Assembly: GCA_019237115.1 (NCBI GenBank)
Contig: JAFAHS010000363.1
Span: 1 to 48,142 of the forward strand
Source: Deltaproteobacteria bacterium
Lineage (GTDB): Bacteria; Desulfobacterota; Binatia; Binatales; Binataceae
DNA length: 48,142 bases
Reading direction: 5' to 3'
Below the pieces are notes generated by a model, which saw only the letters and a list, made by a program, of their open reading frames with translations, did no database searches and had not been told where the DNA came from. This document shows, in pieces, positions 8,444 through 18,406 of the stretch. Positions within the stretch are counted from its first letter, which is position 1. Each line of letters opens with the position of its first letter. Both the position numbers and the translations under genes were made by a program.

Positions 8444-9495
8444 TTCGAGTGTAGCCCGGTCACGCTGTCGATGATTCCGTTCTCGCCAAAAAACTTCTCC
8501 TGAGCATCGTCCCAATCGTGCGCGATCGCCGTGATCGGAAATAACGAGATCCTCGGGAGATGGTTGCTCGGGCGTGGCCCGGTCTGCTGCCGGTAGGGAC
8601 GGTAGCCGAGCTGCGCGATGATTTGCTGTGCCGAATCGGTGAAGAGGAATTGCAGGTAGGCTTGCGCCACCGCGCGGGTTCCGCGCCGATCCACGTTCGC
8701 ATCAACCCACGCAACGTAGGGTTCCGCGAGTATGCTGACCGGAGGATAAACGACCTCGAGGGCGCCGTTGGCTTCGGCCGCTTCGCGGATCGCTTCGTTT
8801 TCCCAGGTCAGGTGCACATCCCCAACCTCGCCGGCCGCAAAGGTCATCGCGCTGGACCGCGCGCCTTCATCCATGACCGGAACGCGCTGGTAAAATGCCC
8901 TGAGATACGCACGGGCGTCAGCCTCGCTCCCGCCCCGGGTGACGATCGCTCCCCAGGCCGCCAGCGCGGACAGCTTGCCGTTGCCGGAGGTCTTCGGATT
9001 CGGCGTGAGGATCTGAACGTCGGGCTGCAGCAGGTCCGGCCAATCACGGATATTCTTCGGATTGTTTTTGCGCACCACGAAGACGATGGTCGAAGTGTAA
9101 GGATTGGAGTGGTTCGGCAGCCGATTCTCCCATCCCTTCGCGATCAGGCCGCGCTTGCGCAAGGCGTCGATATCCGAAAACAGGCCCAAGGTTACGACGT
9201 CGGCGGGCTGATCGCCGTTGATCACCGATCGCGCCTGACGCGAAGAACCGCCGTGCGATTGCACGATGGTAATCTGCTTTCCTGTGCTCTTCTCGTAGCT
9301 GGCGGCGAATTCGTCGTTTAGGCGCTGGTAAAGTTCGCGGGTTGGATCGTAGGAAACGTTGAGTAGCTGACCGTTCGTATCACCGGGGAGATTTTTCGCC
9401 ACGATGAGTGTGAAAGCTGCGACGACCGCGGTAATCGCAAAAATATTGGTGAAACGTTGAGCGCCTTTAACCGGGGTGTCGAGCCGTCGAGTCAT
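8440..9495 (-). CDS. sulfate/thiosulfate ABC substrate-binding protein
   Basis: About 351 residues from the ATG at 9495 (MTRRLDTPVKG), chosen because it puts a membrane/signal segment (FTNIFAITAVVAAFTLIV) at the N-terminus. A longer start at 9603 is possible. The mature protein has the Sbp/CysP hallmarks: LLNVSYDPTRELYQ, the anion-loop motif SHGGSSRQARSVING with QPADVVTLG, then KTSGNGKLSALAAW and LTWENEA. These proteins capture sulfate or thiosulfate in the periplasm and normally feed a CysTWA ABC channel. No CysT, W or A is present here; instead the gene is coupled by ATGA overlap to a SulP carrier. Confidence 0.9.
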   Translation of the reverse strand: MTRRLDTPVKGAQRFTNIFAITAVVAAFTLIVAKNLPGDTNGQLLNVSYDPTRELYQRLNDEFAASYEKSTGKQITIVQSHGGSSRQARSVINGDQPADVVTLGLFSDIDALRKRGLIAKGWENRLPNHSNPYTSTIVFVVRKNNPKNIRDWPDLLQPDVQILTPNPKTSGNGKLSALAAWGAIVTRGGSEADARAYLRAFYQRVPVMDEGARSSAMTFAAGEVGDVHLTWENEAIREAAEANGALEVVYPPVSILAEPYVAWVDANVDRRGTRAVAQAYLQFLFTDSAQQIIAQLGYRPYRQQTGPRPSNHLPRISLFPITAIAHDWDDAQEKFFGENGIIDSVTGLHSK

Positions 9496-9611
9496 TGTTG
9501 TTCGCCGTGCGTGATCGAGCGATTCCGGTTCGTGCCGTGCGACAATCGGACCAGGAGACCGGTCATCCTGCCGACCGGTGGGGCCTTCGCACGCGGCCAT
9601 CAAACCATCCT

Positions 9612-11909
9612 CTACCGGGATTGCATGACGGGCGGTTCGAACGCGGTCATGGGCGGTGGTTTACCGATGTATTTCTCGACCTGAACCAAGGTGGTCTGAG
9701 CGCTCGGGCCCTGTGCCAGCCGCGAGGTCCCCTTGTCCAGAGTCAGCACGTTGGGATTGCCGTGTCCGTCGAGGCTGCCGACTTGCCCCGGCTCAACGGG
9801 GTTGTACCATGCGCCGGTCGAGATCTGGATTACGCCGGCGCGGATCTCATCAGTGACTATCGTCCCCGCCAGAATCGCCCCGCGATCGTTGAATACCTTC
9901 ACGATATCTCCGTTGCGAATTCCGCGAGCTTCCGCATCTCGTCGGTTAATTCGCATCGGCTCGCGATTCGCGATCTTGCTTTCCTTGCTCAAGCAACCCA
10001 TGTCCAGCTGGCCGTGCAGACGTGTGCTCGGCTGGGTGGTCAGAAGGTGAAGCGGATATTTGGCTGCAAGGTCGCCTCCCAGCCATTCCGCGGGTTCCAT
10101 CCAGACGGGATGTCCCGGACAATCCTCGTATCGATAGCCAGCTATCTTCCGGGAGAAAATTTCGATTCGACCCGAGGGCGTGTTTAGCCGATGTCGATCA
10201 GGATCCTTGCGAAACTCCTCGAAAAACACCTGCGCTTTCGAGGAGCCTTGATTTTCCAGGTAGCCTCGCTCCCAGAACTCATCAAAATCGGGCCAGCTAA
10301 AACCCCTTCTCTCGGCCAAGTCGCGCGCTACTTCATATATGTGCCGGACCCATTCGCTCGCGCTTCGTCCTTCGCTAAACAAATCGCGAGTGCCGAAGCG
10401 CGCGGCGAGTTCACCGAATATCTCAAAGTCGTCGCGGGCGCCCCCGATTCGAGGGACTGCTCGTTTCATCGCCACGATGAATCTATCCCGCGCGCTTGCG
10501 CCGATATCGTCGCGCTCCAGGGTCGTCGTCGACGGTAGTACAATGTCAGCGTGACGGGCGGTGGCGGTCCACCAGGGGTCGTGAACGATGATCGTGGAGG
10601 GCCTGCGCCAGGCGTGAATCAACCGATTGAGGTCCTGATGATGGTGAAACGGGTTTCCTCCGCACCAATAGATCAGGTCGATATCGGGGTAGATCAGGTT
10701 CTCCCCGTTGTACTGGAAGGGTTCGCCGGGACGCAGCAGCAAATCGGCGATTCGCGCAACCGGAATGTAGCTGCGGATCGGGTTTCGCCCCGGCGGCAGG
10801 GTGGGCAGTGGAGCGTCGTGGGGCAAACCTGCCACCCCCTCCATACTCCCGTAACCGAAACCCAGGCCACCACCTGGGAGACCCATCTGGCCCAGGGTCG
10901 CGGCCAGCGCGATTGCCGCCCAGATCGGCTGCTCGCCGTGGTCGCTGCGTTGCAGCGACCAGTTGACGATAAGGAAGGTCCGCGACCCCGCCATGCGACG
11001 AGCAAGTTCCCGAATCTTGTGGGCTGCCAGGTCACAAAGCCCAGCGGCCCAATCAGCCGACTTGGCTACGCCGTCCGCTTTCCCGAGCAAATAGTCGCGG
11101 AACTCGGAAAAACCCGTACAGTAGCGGCCCAAAAAATCCGCATCGTGCAACCCCTCCGTGATCAGCGTGTGGGTCAGAGCGAGCATCAGCGCGGTATCGC
11201 TGTTGGGTCGCGGCGCGATCCATTCGGCTTTCAGAAACGACGGCGTATCATCGCGCATCGGGCTGATGTTGCAGAATTCGACGCCCGCGGCTGCTGCGCG
11301 CTTAAGCCAGTTACGGGTCGTGTGCTCACCCATTCCACCCGGAGTCACCTGAGTATTGCGAATCGGCACTCCGCCGAACATCACGACCAGATTCGCGTGG
11401 TCGGCAATGCTCTTCCAGCTCGTGCCGGGACCGTTCATCGCCCGCGCAGTGCCGAGGATATTTTTGACGAGCACGGCTCCCGCCGCGTTGCTGTAGGTAT
11501 CGCACGATCCTGTGAACCCGCCGATGCCGCCGAGAAAACGCTGCAAGTGGGTACGAGCGTGATGAAAACGGCCGGCGCTGCCCCATCCATAGGAACCGGC
11601 GAAAATACCCTGATTAGCACGCTCGCAAATGACGCGTTTGATTTCGTTGGCGATCAGATCGAGCGCGTGCTCCCAGCTCACTGAAACATAGCGATCGGCA
11701 CCGCGGCCTTCCCGCGTCGCGCCGGGTCCGCCCTCTAGCCAGCCAACCCGAACGGCCGGTTGGGCCACGCGAGTTGGATGATAAAGCCCGTCGGGAATTG
11801 AACGCAGGATAGGCGACGGATCAGGATCCTTGACGAAGGGTCGCGCCGCAATCATGCGCCCTTCGACCACGACGGCTTCGAAAGCACCCCAATGTGAACT
11901 GTTCAGCAT
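9612..11909 (-). CDS. bisC: molybdopterin oxidoreductase, BisC/TorA (DMSO reductase) family
   Basis: 765 residues from the ATG at 11909 (MLNSSHWGAF); an earlier TTG is possible. The start of the mature fold (HWGAFEAVVVEG, PFVKDPDPSPI) matches biotin-sulfoxide and TMAO reductases. The expected molybdenum ligand is the serine in SYGWGSAGRFHHAR (about residue 111). There is no N-terminal Fe-S cysteine motif and no twin-arginine signal, so it should be cytoplasmic like BisC. The C-terminal dinucleotide-binding domain is complete (LHLLTTQPSTRLHGQLD). Within a sulfur operon it probably reduces S-oxides such as methionine sulfoxide or biotin sulfoxide, or a sulfoxide metabolite. A gap of about 190 bases separates it from the SsuD-like gene. 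Confidence 0.88.
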   Translation of the reverse strand: MLNSSHWGAFEAVVVEGRMIAARPFVKDPDPSPILRSIPDGLYHPTRVAQPAVRVGWLEGGPGATREGRGADRYVSVSWEHALDLIANEIKRVICERANQGIFAGSYGWGSAGRFHHARTHLQRFLGGIGGFTGSCDTYSNAAGAVLVKNILGTARAMNGPGTSWKSIADHANLVVMFGGVPIRNTQVTPGGMGEHTTRNWLKRAAAAGVEFCNISPMRDDTPSFLKAEWIAPRPNSDTALMLALTHTLITEGLHDADFLGRYCTGFSEFRDYLLGKADGVAKSADWAAGLCDLAAHKIRELARRMAGSRTFLIVNWSLQRSDHGEQPIWAAIALAATLGQMGLPGGGLGFGYGSMEGVAGLPHDAPLPTLPPGRNPIRSYIPVARIADLLLRPGEPFQYNGENLIYPDIDLIYWCGGNPFHHHQDLNRLIHAWRRPSTIIVHDPWWTATARHADIVLPSTTTLERDDIGASARDRFIVAMKRAVPRIGGARDDFEIFGELAARFGTRDLFSEGRSASEWVRHIYEVARDLAERRGFSWPDFDEFWERGYLENQGSSKAQVFFEEFRKDPDRHRLNTPSGRIEIFSRKIAGYRYEDCPGHPVWMEPAEWLGGDLAAKYPLHLLTTQPSTRLHGQLDMGCLSKESKIANREPMRINRRDAEARGIRNGDIVKVFNDRGAILAGTIVTDEIRAGVIQISTGAWYNPVEPGQVGSLDGHGNPNVLTLDKGTSRLAQGPSAQTTLVQVEKYIGKPPPMTAFEPPVMQSR

Positions 11910-12100
11910 GGCAACCAAAACGCCGCAACAACCCGCCGCCCGTACGGCTGCCTAACGCCTGTCCGCCAGAGTTTGGGGGCCAAGATATTTGACCTTCGGG
12001 TGGGTCCGTCTTCCAGGAGCCATCGAATAACGCCAAGCAGACGGCCCTGGGGAATAGCACTTGTAAAAATTGCTGACCACTTGATCATCGCTTCAGCTTC

Positions 12101-13198
12101 TCAGAATGCGGCGTGATGGACACCTGCGGCCTCACGGCGTGCAACCTCGTCTCGCACAAAAGGAATCAGTTCGCGACCGTAGTCGATCGCATCTTCGAGG
12201 GGATCGAATCCGCGGATTAGAAAGGTGGTAACCCCGAGGTCGTAGTATTTGAGCAACGAGGAACCCACCTGTTGAGGCGTTCCCACCAAAGCCGTGGTGT
12301 TACCGCGCGCGCCAGTCGCCGCAGCGACTTCGGTCCACAATCGCTCGTCGAGGACCTTGCCCTTCGCGGCAGCCTCCAGCAGTCGCTGCGAACCGACCGA
12401 CTGCGGGGTCTTGCCCGATCCTGGGAGCATCGCGCGACCTCGAATTCGTCTGACGGTCTCGATAATGCTCCGCGCGCGATCCCAAGCTTCGGCTTCCGTC
12501 GACGCCAGTACCGGTCTCGTGGAGAGACTAAAGCGCACGGTCCTGCCGTGGCGTGCGGCAGACGTTCTCACCCGGCTAATCGTGCGGCCAGCTTCCTCCA
12601 GCGGTTCGCCCCACAGAGCATAGACATCGGCGTGTTTGCCCGCGATTGAGAGCGCCGCGTCCGACGAACCACCGAAGTAGATCGGAGGATAGGGTTGTTG
12701 TAACGGCCTTACCTCCGATGACGCACCTTGGAATTTGTAGTACCGCCCTTCGTGATCTAACGGCTGATCAGCAGTCCAGATGCGGCGAAGGATTCCAACG
12801 TATTCGTCGGTGCGGGCATATCGCTCGTCATGCGACAAGAAGTCTCCGTCTTTGCGCTGCTCACCATCGTCACCGCCTGTGATGATGTGAACCGCTAGCC
12901 GCCCGCCGCTGAACTGATCGAGCGTGGCGAGCTTGCGCGCCGCAACCGTGGGTGCGACGAAGCCAGGACGATGCGCCAGCATTAGTTTGAGTTTCTCGGT
13001 CACGAAGGCGGCGTAAGACGCGACGATGAAGCCATCGGCACCGTTGGAGAAATAGCCGATCAGAATACGGTCAAATCCCGCCCGCTCGTGCGCCTGTGCG
13101 AAGCGCCGGACGTAGTCAACGTCGATCAAGGGGCCGCGCGGCGGATGAGTCTCCGAGGCGCTTTGCGTACCGATCATCCCGATGAATTCTACGCTCAT
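12101..13198 (-). CDS. ssuD: SsuD-like FMNH2-dependent alkanesulfonate monooxygenase
   Basis: 365 residues of the bacterial luciferase-like fold, close to SsuD in length (about 380). Recognisable stretches are FAQAHERAGFDRILIGYFSNGADGF (shown in part), LKLMLAHRPGFVAPTVAARKL, LDQFSGGRLAVHIITGGDD, DEYVGILRRIWTADQPLDHEGRYY and PIYFGGSSDAALSIAGKHADVYALWGEP. These are positioned as in SsuD and use FMNH2 from a separate reductase, here probably the 15.7-kb gene. It would release sulfite from an alkanesulfonate. The ATG overlaps the stop of the upstream flavoprotein gene as ATGA (13195-13198). Confidence 0.87.
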   Translation of the reverse strand: MSVEFIGMIGTQSASETHPPRGPLIDVDYVRRFAQAHERAGFDRILIGYFSNGADGFIVASYAAFVTEKLKLMLAHRPGFVAPTVAARKLATLDQFSGGRLAVHIITGGDDGEQRKDGDFLSHDERYARTDEYVGILRRIWTADQPLDHEGRYYKFQGASSEVRPLQQPYPPIYFGGSSDAALSIAGKHADVYALWGEPLEEAGRTISRVRTSAARHGRTVRFSLSTRPVLASTEAEAWDRARSIIETVRRIRGRAMLPGSGKTPQSVGSQRLLEAAAKGKVLDERLWTEVAAATGARGNTTALVGTPQQVGSSLLKYYDLGVTTFLIRGFDPLEDAIDYGRELIPFVRDEVARREAAGVHHAAF

Positions 13199-14355
13199 AC
13201 GCCGCTCTCCTTGCGAAGCGCTCGGAATGCCGCCTGCCCCGCGGTGATCAAACTGCTGTCGTTCTGCGGGGTGTGGATTCGCGAACAGAGCACATCTCGC
13301 AGATGGCGCTCCAGCGGATTGGCGCGTCTCAGTCCGGGATTTCCGGTCAGCTCCACCGCACTTTCGACTGCCGCGATTGCGTTTGTGGTGACCGTCATCT
13401 TTATGAGTCCGCTCTCGCCGGGAGACGGCGGCCGACCCCGATCGGCACCAGACGCTGCCGTTTCAATCAGGATGCGGTTGGTAAGCAGCCGCGCATCGAT
13501 CTCGCCGACCGCCTCCTGGAAGCGAGGCAAAGTCGAAAGCGCCGCGCCCAACGCCGTCGGTTTGCGTTCGGTCAGATAGTTGACCAGCCAGTCCCGGGCT
13601 GCGCGCGCCACGCCGTCGTAAAGCGCGACAATCGGCAGCACGTACCACGCGGCCTGCTCGGCGTCAGGCGCCGACCACGCGCGAGGCTCGCGAATATCAA
13701 CCGCATAATCGCAGGGAATCTGCGTCCCCTTGAAAATGACATCGTGGCTGCCGCTGGCGCGCATCCCGAGATGGTCCCAGGTTTCGGCGATGCGGATTCC
13801 CTGCGCAGCGGCTGGAACCAGAAACGTTCCCACGCGCGGCGCTGGTTCCTCGGTCCGGCCCCAGACCATGAACCAACTGAGCGCCGGAATGCCGGTCGAA
13901 TAAATCTTGTGGCCGGAGAGGCTCCATCCTCCTTTGAATGAGCTGGCGACCGTAGCCGGCAGACCGCCGCGCGCGGGCGTACCAAGTTCGGGTTCGACTC
14001 GCAACGCGTTGATCAGTGCCCCGCGCGCCACGGCCTCGCGCGCGAGCATCTCACGAATGCGCTGCGGCCAGGTCTGACTTCGCGCGATCGAGGCATGCAT
14101 CACGTACTGCATCGCGAGTACTAGCGCCGTGGATGCATCGCCCTGCGCGATCGCGCCAAGTACCTCGACCGTGTCGGCCAGTCCGGCGCCGCCGCCACCG
14201 TATTGCCGTGGCACGGTCAGCGCGAGCAAGCCAGCTTCTTTTAGCAACCGGAAATTTTCGAAGGGAAACGACCCGTCGCGGTCATGCTCGGCGGCGCGCT
14301 TGCTGAAATCATCGGCAAGACGCCTGGCCTGTTCCACGACCGCACCCTCGTTCAT
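13195..14355 (-). CDS. acyl-CoA-dehydrogenase-like flavin monooxygenase, SfnB/DszC type
   Basis: 386 residues with the acyl-CoA dehydrogenase fold: N-terminal helical domain (DFSKRAAEHDRDGSFPFENF), middle beta domain (GWSLSGHKIYSTGIPALSWF, WDHLGMRASGSHDVIF) and C-terminal helical domain (VARAARDWLVNYL). Its placement between SsuD-like and CmcJ-like genes and an FMN reductase fits the SfnB/DszC/SoxC group. That group uses reduced flavin to oxygenate sulfides, sulfoxides or related compounds rather than dehydrogenating acyl-CoA. The stop overlaps the next start by four bases. Whether the substrate is a thioether, a sulfone or a sulfonate precursor is not visible. Confidence 0.82.
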   Translation of the reverse strand: MNEGAVVEQARRLADDFSKRAAEHDRDGSFPFENFRLLKEAGLLALTVPRQYGGGGAGLADTVEVLGAIAQGDASTALVLAMQYVMHASIARSQTWPQRIREMLAREAVARGALINALRVEPELGTPARGGLPATVASSFKGGWSLSGHKIYSTGIPALSWFMVWGRTEEPAPRVGTFLVPAAAQGIRIAETWDHLGMRASGSHDVIFKGTQIPCDYAVDIREPRAWSAPDAEQAAWYVLPIVALYDGVARAARDWLVNYLTERKPTALGAALSTLPRFQEAVGEIDARLLTNRILIETAASGADRGRPPSPGESGLIKMTVTTNAIAAVESAVELTGNPGLRRANPLERHLRDVLCSRIHTPQNDSSLITAGQAAFRALRKESGV

Positions 14356-14401
14356 CGTTTTCAGAATCTCCGCGTCAGATCTCGATTCAACAATGGTCGG
14401 G

Positions 14402-15295
14402 TTAGCCGGGTAGCTTGCCAGCTTGGTCGCCGGTCGCGTTCTGATCTTCGGGTGGAAAGAAGATCAGTGAACGCACCTCGATGCTTTCGCGCGGCGACGC
14501 ATCGGGTGGGCTTTTCGGATCGTCAAATGCGGTGTGCGCGGTAAACCGGGCACGGCCGTCCTCCGCCGAGTCATAGCATTTGAGCAAGATCGCCTCGTCG
14601 CGGCGAAGATAAGGAAAGTAGTACCAACGATGATTGGGGTTGTAGGTGAACGCGTAGGTTTCGCCGACTTTGTCAGGGTAGATGAAGTCACACGCGACGC
14701 AGTCGTCCGCCGCGATACTCGATGCGTCGCATACGGCGAGCGGCGACTCCTGAATCGGACCCTCAATGGGGCGCCAGACGTTGATCTCGGCAAAGCGATG
14801 TCGCACCAGCTCCGCTGCCTCTTCCCGCAAATGGTCGCTAACCCTTCGACGCCCCGACCTGATGGTGTAGTCGTTGTGGACGGCACGGACCGGCTCGCGA
14901 GCGTGATCCACCCCTGCCTGTGCCTTCGGCAGGCATCGCACTTGATGGTCAAATACCAGGACCCGCGCGGCCCCGGTTTTTTCCTTCAGCAGCTTTTCGA
15001 TTTCCGGATAATAGACTTCATGCACCTCCTGCTGATCGTAGAAGTTCTTCACCCGGGTAGCATGGTGCGTCAGGATGAAGCCCTGTCGGTCAAGCGACAA
15101 ATGATCGGCCACCGGTCGTGCGTCCCGTACGGTTACGGTCCGCGGATCGTTTCGCCGAGTGCTTGTCGCCACGCCCGGTGGCGGCGGGAACGCATAGGTC
15201 ACGGGCTTTTCCTCACCCTTGAGAAGATAGTTCAGAGAGGTCGTGGTCTGGTTAATTTTGCCGGAGCTCTTAGCCGCCAGGTCATTTCCTGCCAT
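14402..15295 (-). CDS. CmcJ/NvfI family oxidoreductase (2-oxoglutarate oxygenase-like)
   Basis: 297 residues from ATG 15295 (MAGNDLAAKSSG), 7 bases after GGAGGT. It has the family pattern: an N-terminal region TTTSLNYLLKGEEKPVTYAF, then VFDHQVRC, AVHNDYTIRSGRRR, INVWRPIEGPIQESPLAVCD, TYNPNHRWYYFPYLRRDEAILLKCYDS and HTAFDDP, SIEVRSLIFF. The HND and the later NPNHRW and RRDE residues fit iron- and 2-oxoglutarate-binding positions (cf. GA4 desaturase, asaB and CmcJ relatives). These enzymes hydroxylate or desaturate small molecules. In this operon a role in opening an organosulfur substrate is inferred from context only. Confidence 0.75.
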   Translation of the reverse strand: MAGNDLAAKSSGKINQTTTSLNYLLKGEEKPVTYAFPPPPGVATSTRRNDPRTVTVRDARPVADHLSLDRQGFILTHHATRVKNFYDQQEVHEVYYPEIEKLLKEKTGAARVLVFDHQVRCLPKAQAGVDHAREPVRAVHNDYTIRSGRRRVSDHLREEAAELVRHRFAEINVWRPIEGPIQESPLAVCDASSIAADDCVACDFIYPDKVGETYAFTYNPNHRWYYFPYLRRDEAILLKCYDSAEDGRARFTAHTAFDDPKSPPDASPRESIEVRSLIFFPPEDQNATGDQAGKLPG

Positions 15296-15302
15296 GTTTC
15301 GG

Positions 15303-15308
15303 ACCTCC
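15303..15308 (-). promoter_or_regulatory. ribosome-binding site deciding the CmcJ-like start
   Basis: GGAGGT on the minus strand lies 7 bases before ATG 15295. It also lies within an upstream in-frame ATG (15310), which itself lacks a good ribosome site, so 15295 is the better start. Confidence 0.7.
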
Positions 15309-15309
15309 A

Positions 15310-15717
15310 TTACTCGCCGTCGAAGCAGGTCTCGAAGACCCGCGCGGAAGCCTCTTTCGGGCTGAGTTTTGAATTAGCGTATGCGACCGAAATCGCTGCA
15401 TTCAGTTCGCCGTCGACCGCGGCGCCCGGGTTTTCTTTCAGGATCGCTTCCGTGATTTTCTCCACCGGGGTCCCTGCATCGCGGCCCTTGGCGGCCGCCG
15501 CCGCCGCATCCGCCAGGACCACGCAGTCGTTCAGGCGGTCGGTGTCTTCCGCCATCGCAATTGGAGCGACCTGAAGCACCATCAGGAAAGTTCCCAAAAG
15601 GAAGGCAGCATGCTTTTTTCCCGGAGGAGTAAGTCTCCGCAACAGCAATGCGCCGATGCCCGCCCTTGAAGTTTGCAAGGCAGAGTCGGCGTGGCGGTGA
15701 AAAGATTGCACTCGCAT
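15310..15717 (-). CDS. small exported protein of unknown function
   Basis: 135 residues at most. A hydrophobic stretch (AAFLLGTFLMVLQVAPIAMA, about residues 37-56) preceded by basic residues and ending AMA/ED looks like a Sec signal peptide, cut after residue 56. The true start is probably downstream of the ATG at 15717, since 36 residues before the hydrophobic core is long. The mature part, about 79 residues, is acidic and helical with two cysteines, C65 and C131, which may form a disulfide. I recognise no family. It lies between the FMN reductase and CmcJ-like genes in the sulfur operon, with its stop touching the next gene's leader. The codon use looks like that of its neighbours. Confidence 0.6.
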   Translation of the reverse strand: MRVQSFHRHADSALQTSRAGIGALLLRRLTPPGKKHAAFLLGTFLMVLQVAPIAMAEDTDRLNDCVVLADAAAAAAKGRDAGTPVEKITEAILKENPGAAVDGELNAAISVAYANSKLSPKEASARVFETCFDGE

Positions 15718-15736
15718 TCCCTCAGCTTTACCGCGA

Positions 15737-16291
15737 TCACAATCGAGGTTCGGCGTCCGGTCGGGGCGCGACCTGCATCAACTTGAATACGGAATCCGCG
15801 AGATTGCTCAGGCTCTGCCTGGCGTCTTCCGCCAACAGACCCGTCTCAAAATCCGCGGGCGTAAGCCGCACGCTGGCTGGGACTATCAGCGCACCACGCC
15901 GTGCCAGCAGGTTTCGCAATTGCCAGTCGACCGCCCGGACGTATTGGTGCCTGCCGCCCATCATCACGATTCCAACCGGCTTCGCTGCGACGGCCGCGAC
16001 CGGGAGATGATAGAGCAGGTTTCTTAGACCTTCTGGCACTTCTGCGTCATGGACGGGGTAGGCAATAATCAATGCATCCGAATTGAATACGCTTCTGACC
16101 ACCCCGGGCGAGGCACCCCGACCACCTTCGGCTAGCGAGCTGTTCGAACGGACCATGCGCTGGTCGGCCAGATCGATTAGCTGTCGATCGATTCCTCCCA
16201 GGGAAAACCTGCTGTTCAATATCCACCGCGTCGCGGACAGGAGACGGCGATGCGGTGGCACAGCTCCGACGAGTGCTAAAACCTTCCTCAT
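15737..16291 (-). CDS. ssuE: NAD(P)H-dependent FMN reductase, SsuE/MsuE type
   Basis: 184 residues with the flavodoxin-like reductase fold. It starts MRKVLALVGAVPPHRRLL (phosphate-binding turn region), has SDALIIAYPVHDAEVPEGLRNLL at the flavin-contact loop, and KPVGIVMMGGRHQYVRAVDWQLRNLL, which matches the GG..QYVRAVD.QLR pattern of SsuE-like enzymes. It supplies FMNH2 to the SsuD-like and DszC-like monooxygenases downstream. It is the first gene of the sulfur operon, 66 bases downstream of the 25-bp dyad element at 16357-16381. Confidence 0.85.
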   Translation of the reverse strand: MRKVLALVGAVPPHRRLLSATRWILNSRFSLGGIDRQLIDLADQRMVRSNSSLAEGGRGASPGVVRSVFNSDALIIAYPVHDAEVPEGLRNLLYHLPVAAVAAKPVGIVMMGGRHQYVRAVDWQLRNLLARRGALIVPASVRLTPADFETGLLAEDARQSLSNLADSVFKLMQVAPRPDAEPRL

Positions 16292-16356
16292 TTAATCGTG
16301 GGCCTTCTGCTCAGGTGGACTCTCGCGTGACTGACGGACTCCGTATCTAATATAAG

Positions 16357-16381
16357 TAAGTCGATTGAATTTCTAGACTAA
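16357..16381 (-). promoter_or_regulatory. 25-bp dyad sulfur-regulon element, site A (ssuE operon)
   Basis: Read on the minus strand: TTAGTC, 13 bases, GACTTA. The half-sites form an inverted repeat (GACTAA/GACTTA). The 13-base core contains AATTCAAT, shared with the cysK site. It lies 66 bases before the ssuE-like start. TATATT just downstream could be a -10 element. The same element precedes four other sulfur units in the window. Confidence 0.65.
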
Positions 16382-16421
16382 ACGACCAAAGGCCTCGAAG
16401 CAATGCCCGAAAGGATTTACC

Positions 16422-18149
<1,728 letters not shown>

Positions 18150-18210
18150 CGCCGGGGTGTATGCCCGCAACCAACAATGCCGCGGCGACTGCCAGGAGCA
18201 GCCCTCTCGC

Positions 18211-18233
18211 GGGAGCGCTCAGCCGACGCTCCC
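18211..18233. terminator. GC-rich hairpin between convergent genes
   Basis: GGGAGCG (18211-18217) pairs perfectly with CGCTCCC (18227-18233) across a 9-base loop. It lies between the convergent peptidase and SsuB genes. There is no T tract on either strand, so Rho-independent termination is uncertain. Confidence 0.35.
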
Positions 18234-18406
18234 AGGAAAAGTTCTTTCCAGCCCTATCACGCCGCCCAGGGTAAGCTGTAACAGGCAACCACCGCGTCGC
18301 AGGTCCCGTCGTCCGCGCCTCGCCGACCACAGCCAGGGCAGAGGACCTCGCAATCGCAGACTTCCAGAATAGTTCCTTCGAGCTGGTAACCCATCGTAAG
18401 CGGTTC

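Noticed and set aside
8560..9321. 253-codon plus-strand frame
   Set aside because: Antisense to the sulfate-binding protein gene, whose motifs are unambiguous.
10551..11684. 377-codon open frame on the plus strand
   Set aside because: It lies wholly antisense to the well-supported BisC-like gene and has no recognisable domain; GC-rich codon bias opens the opposite strand.
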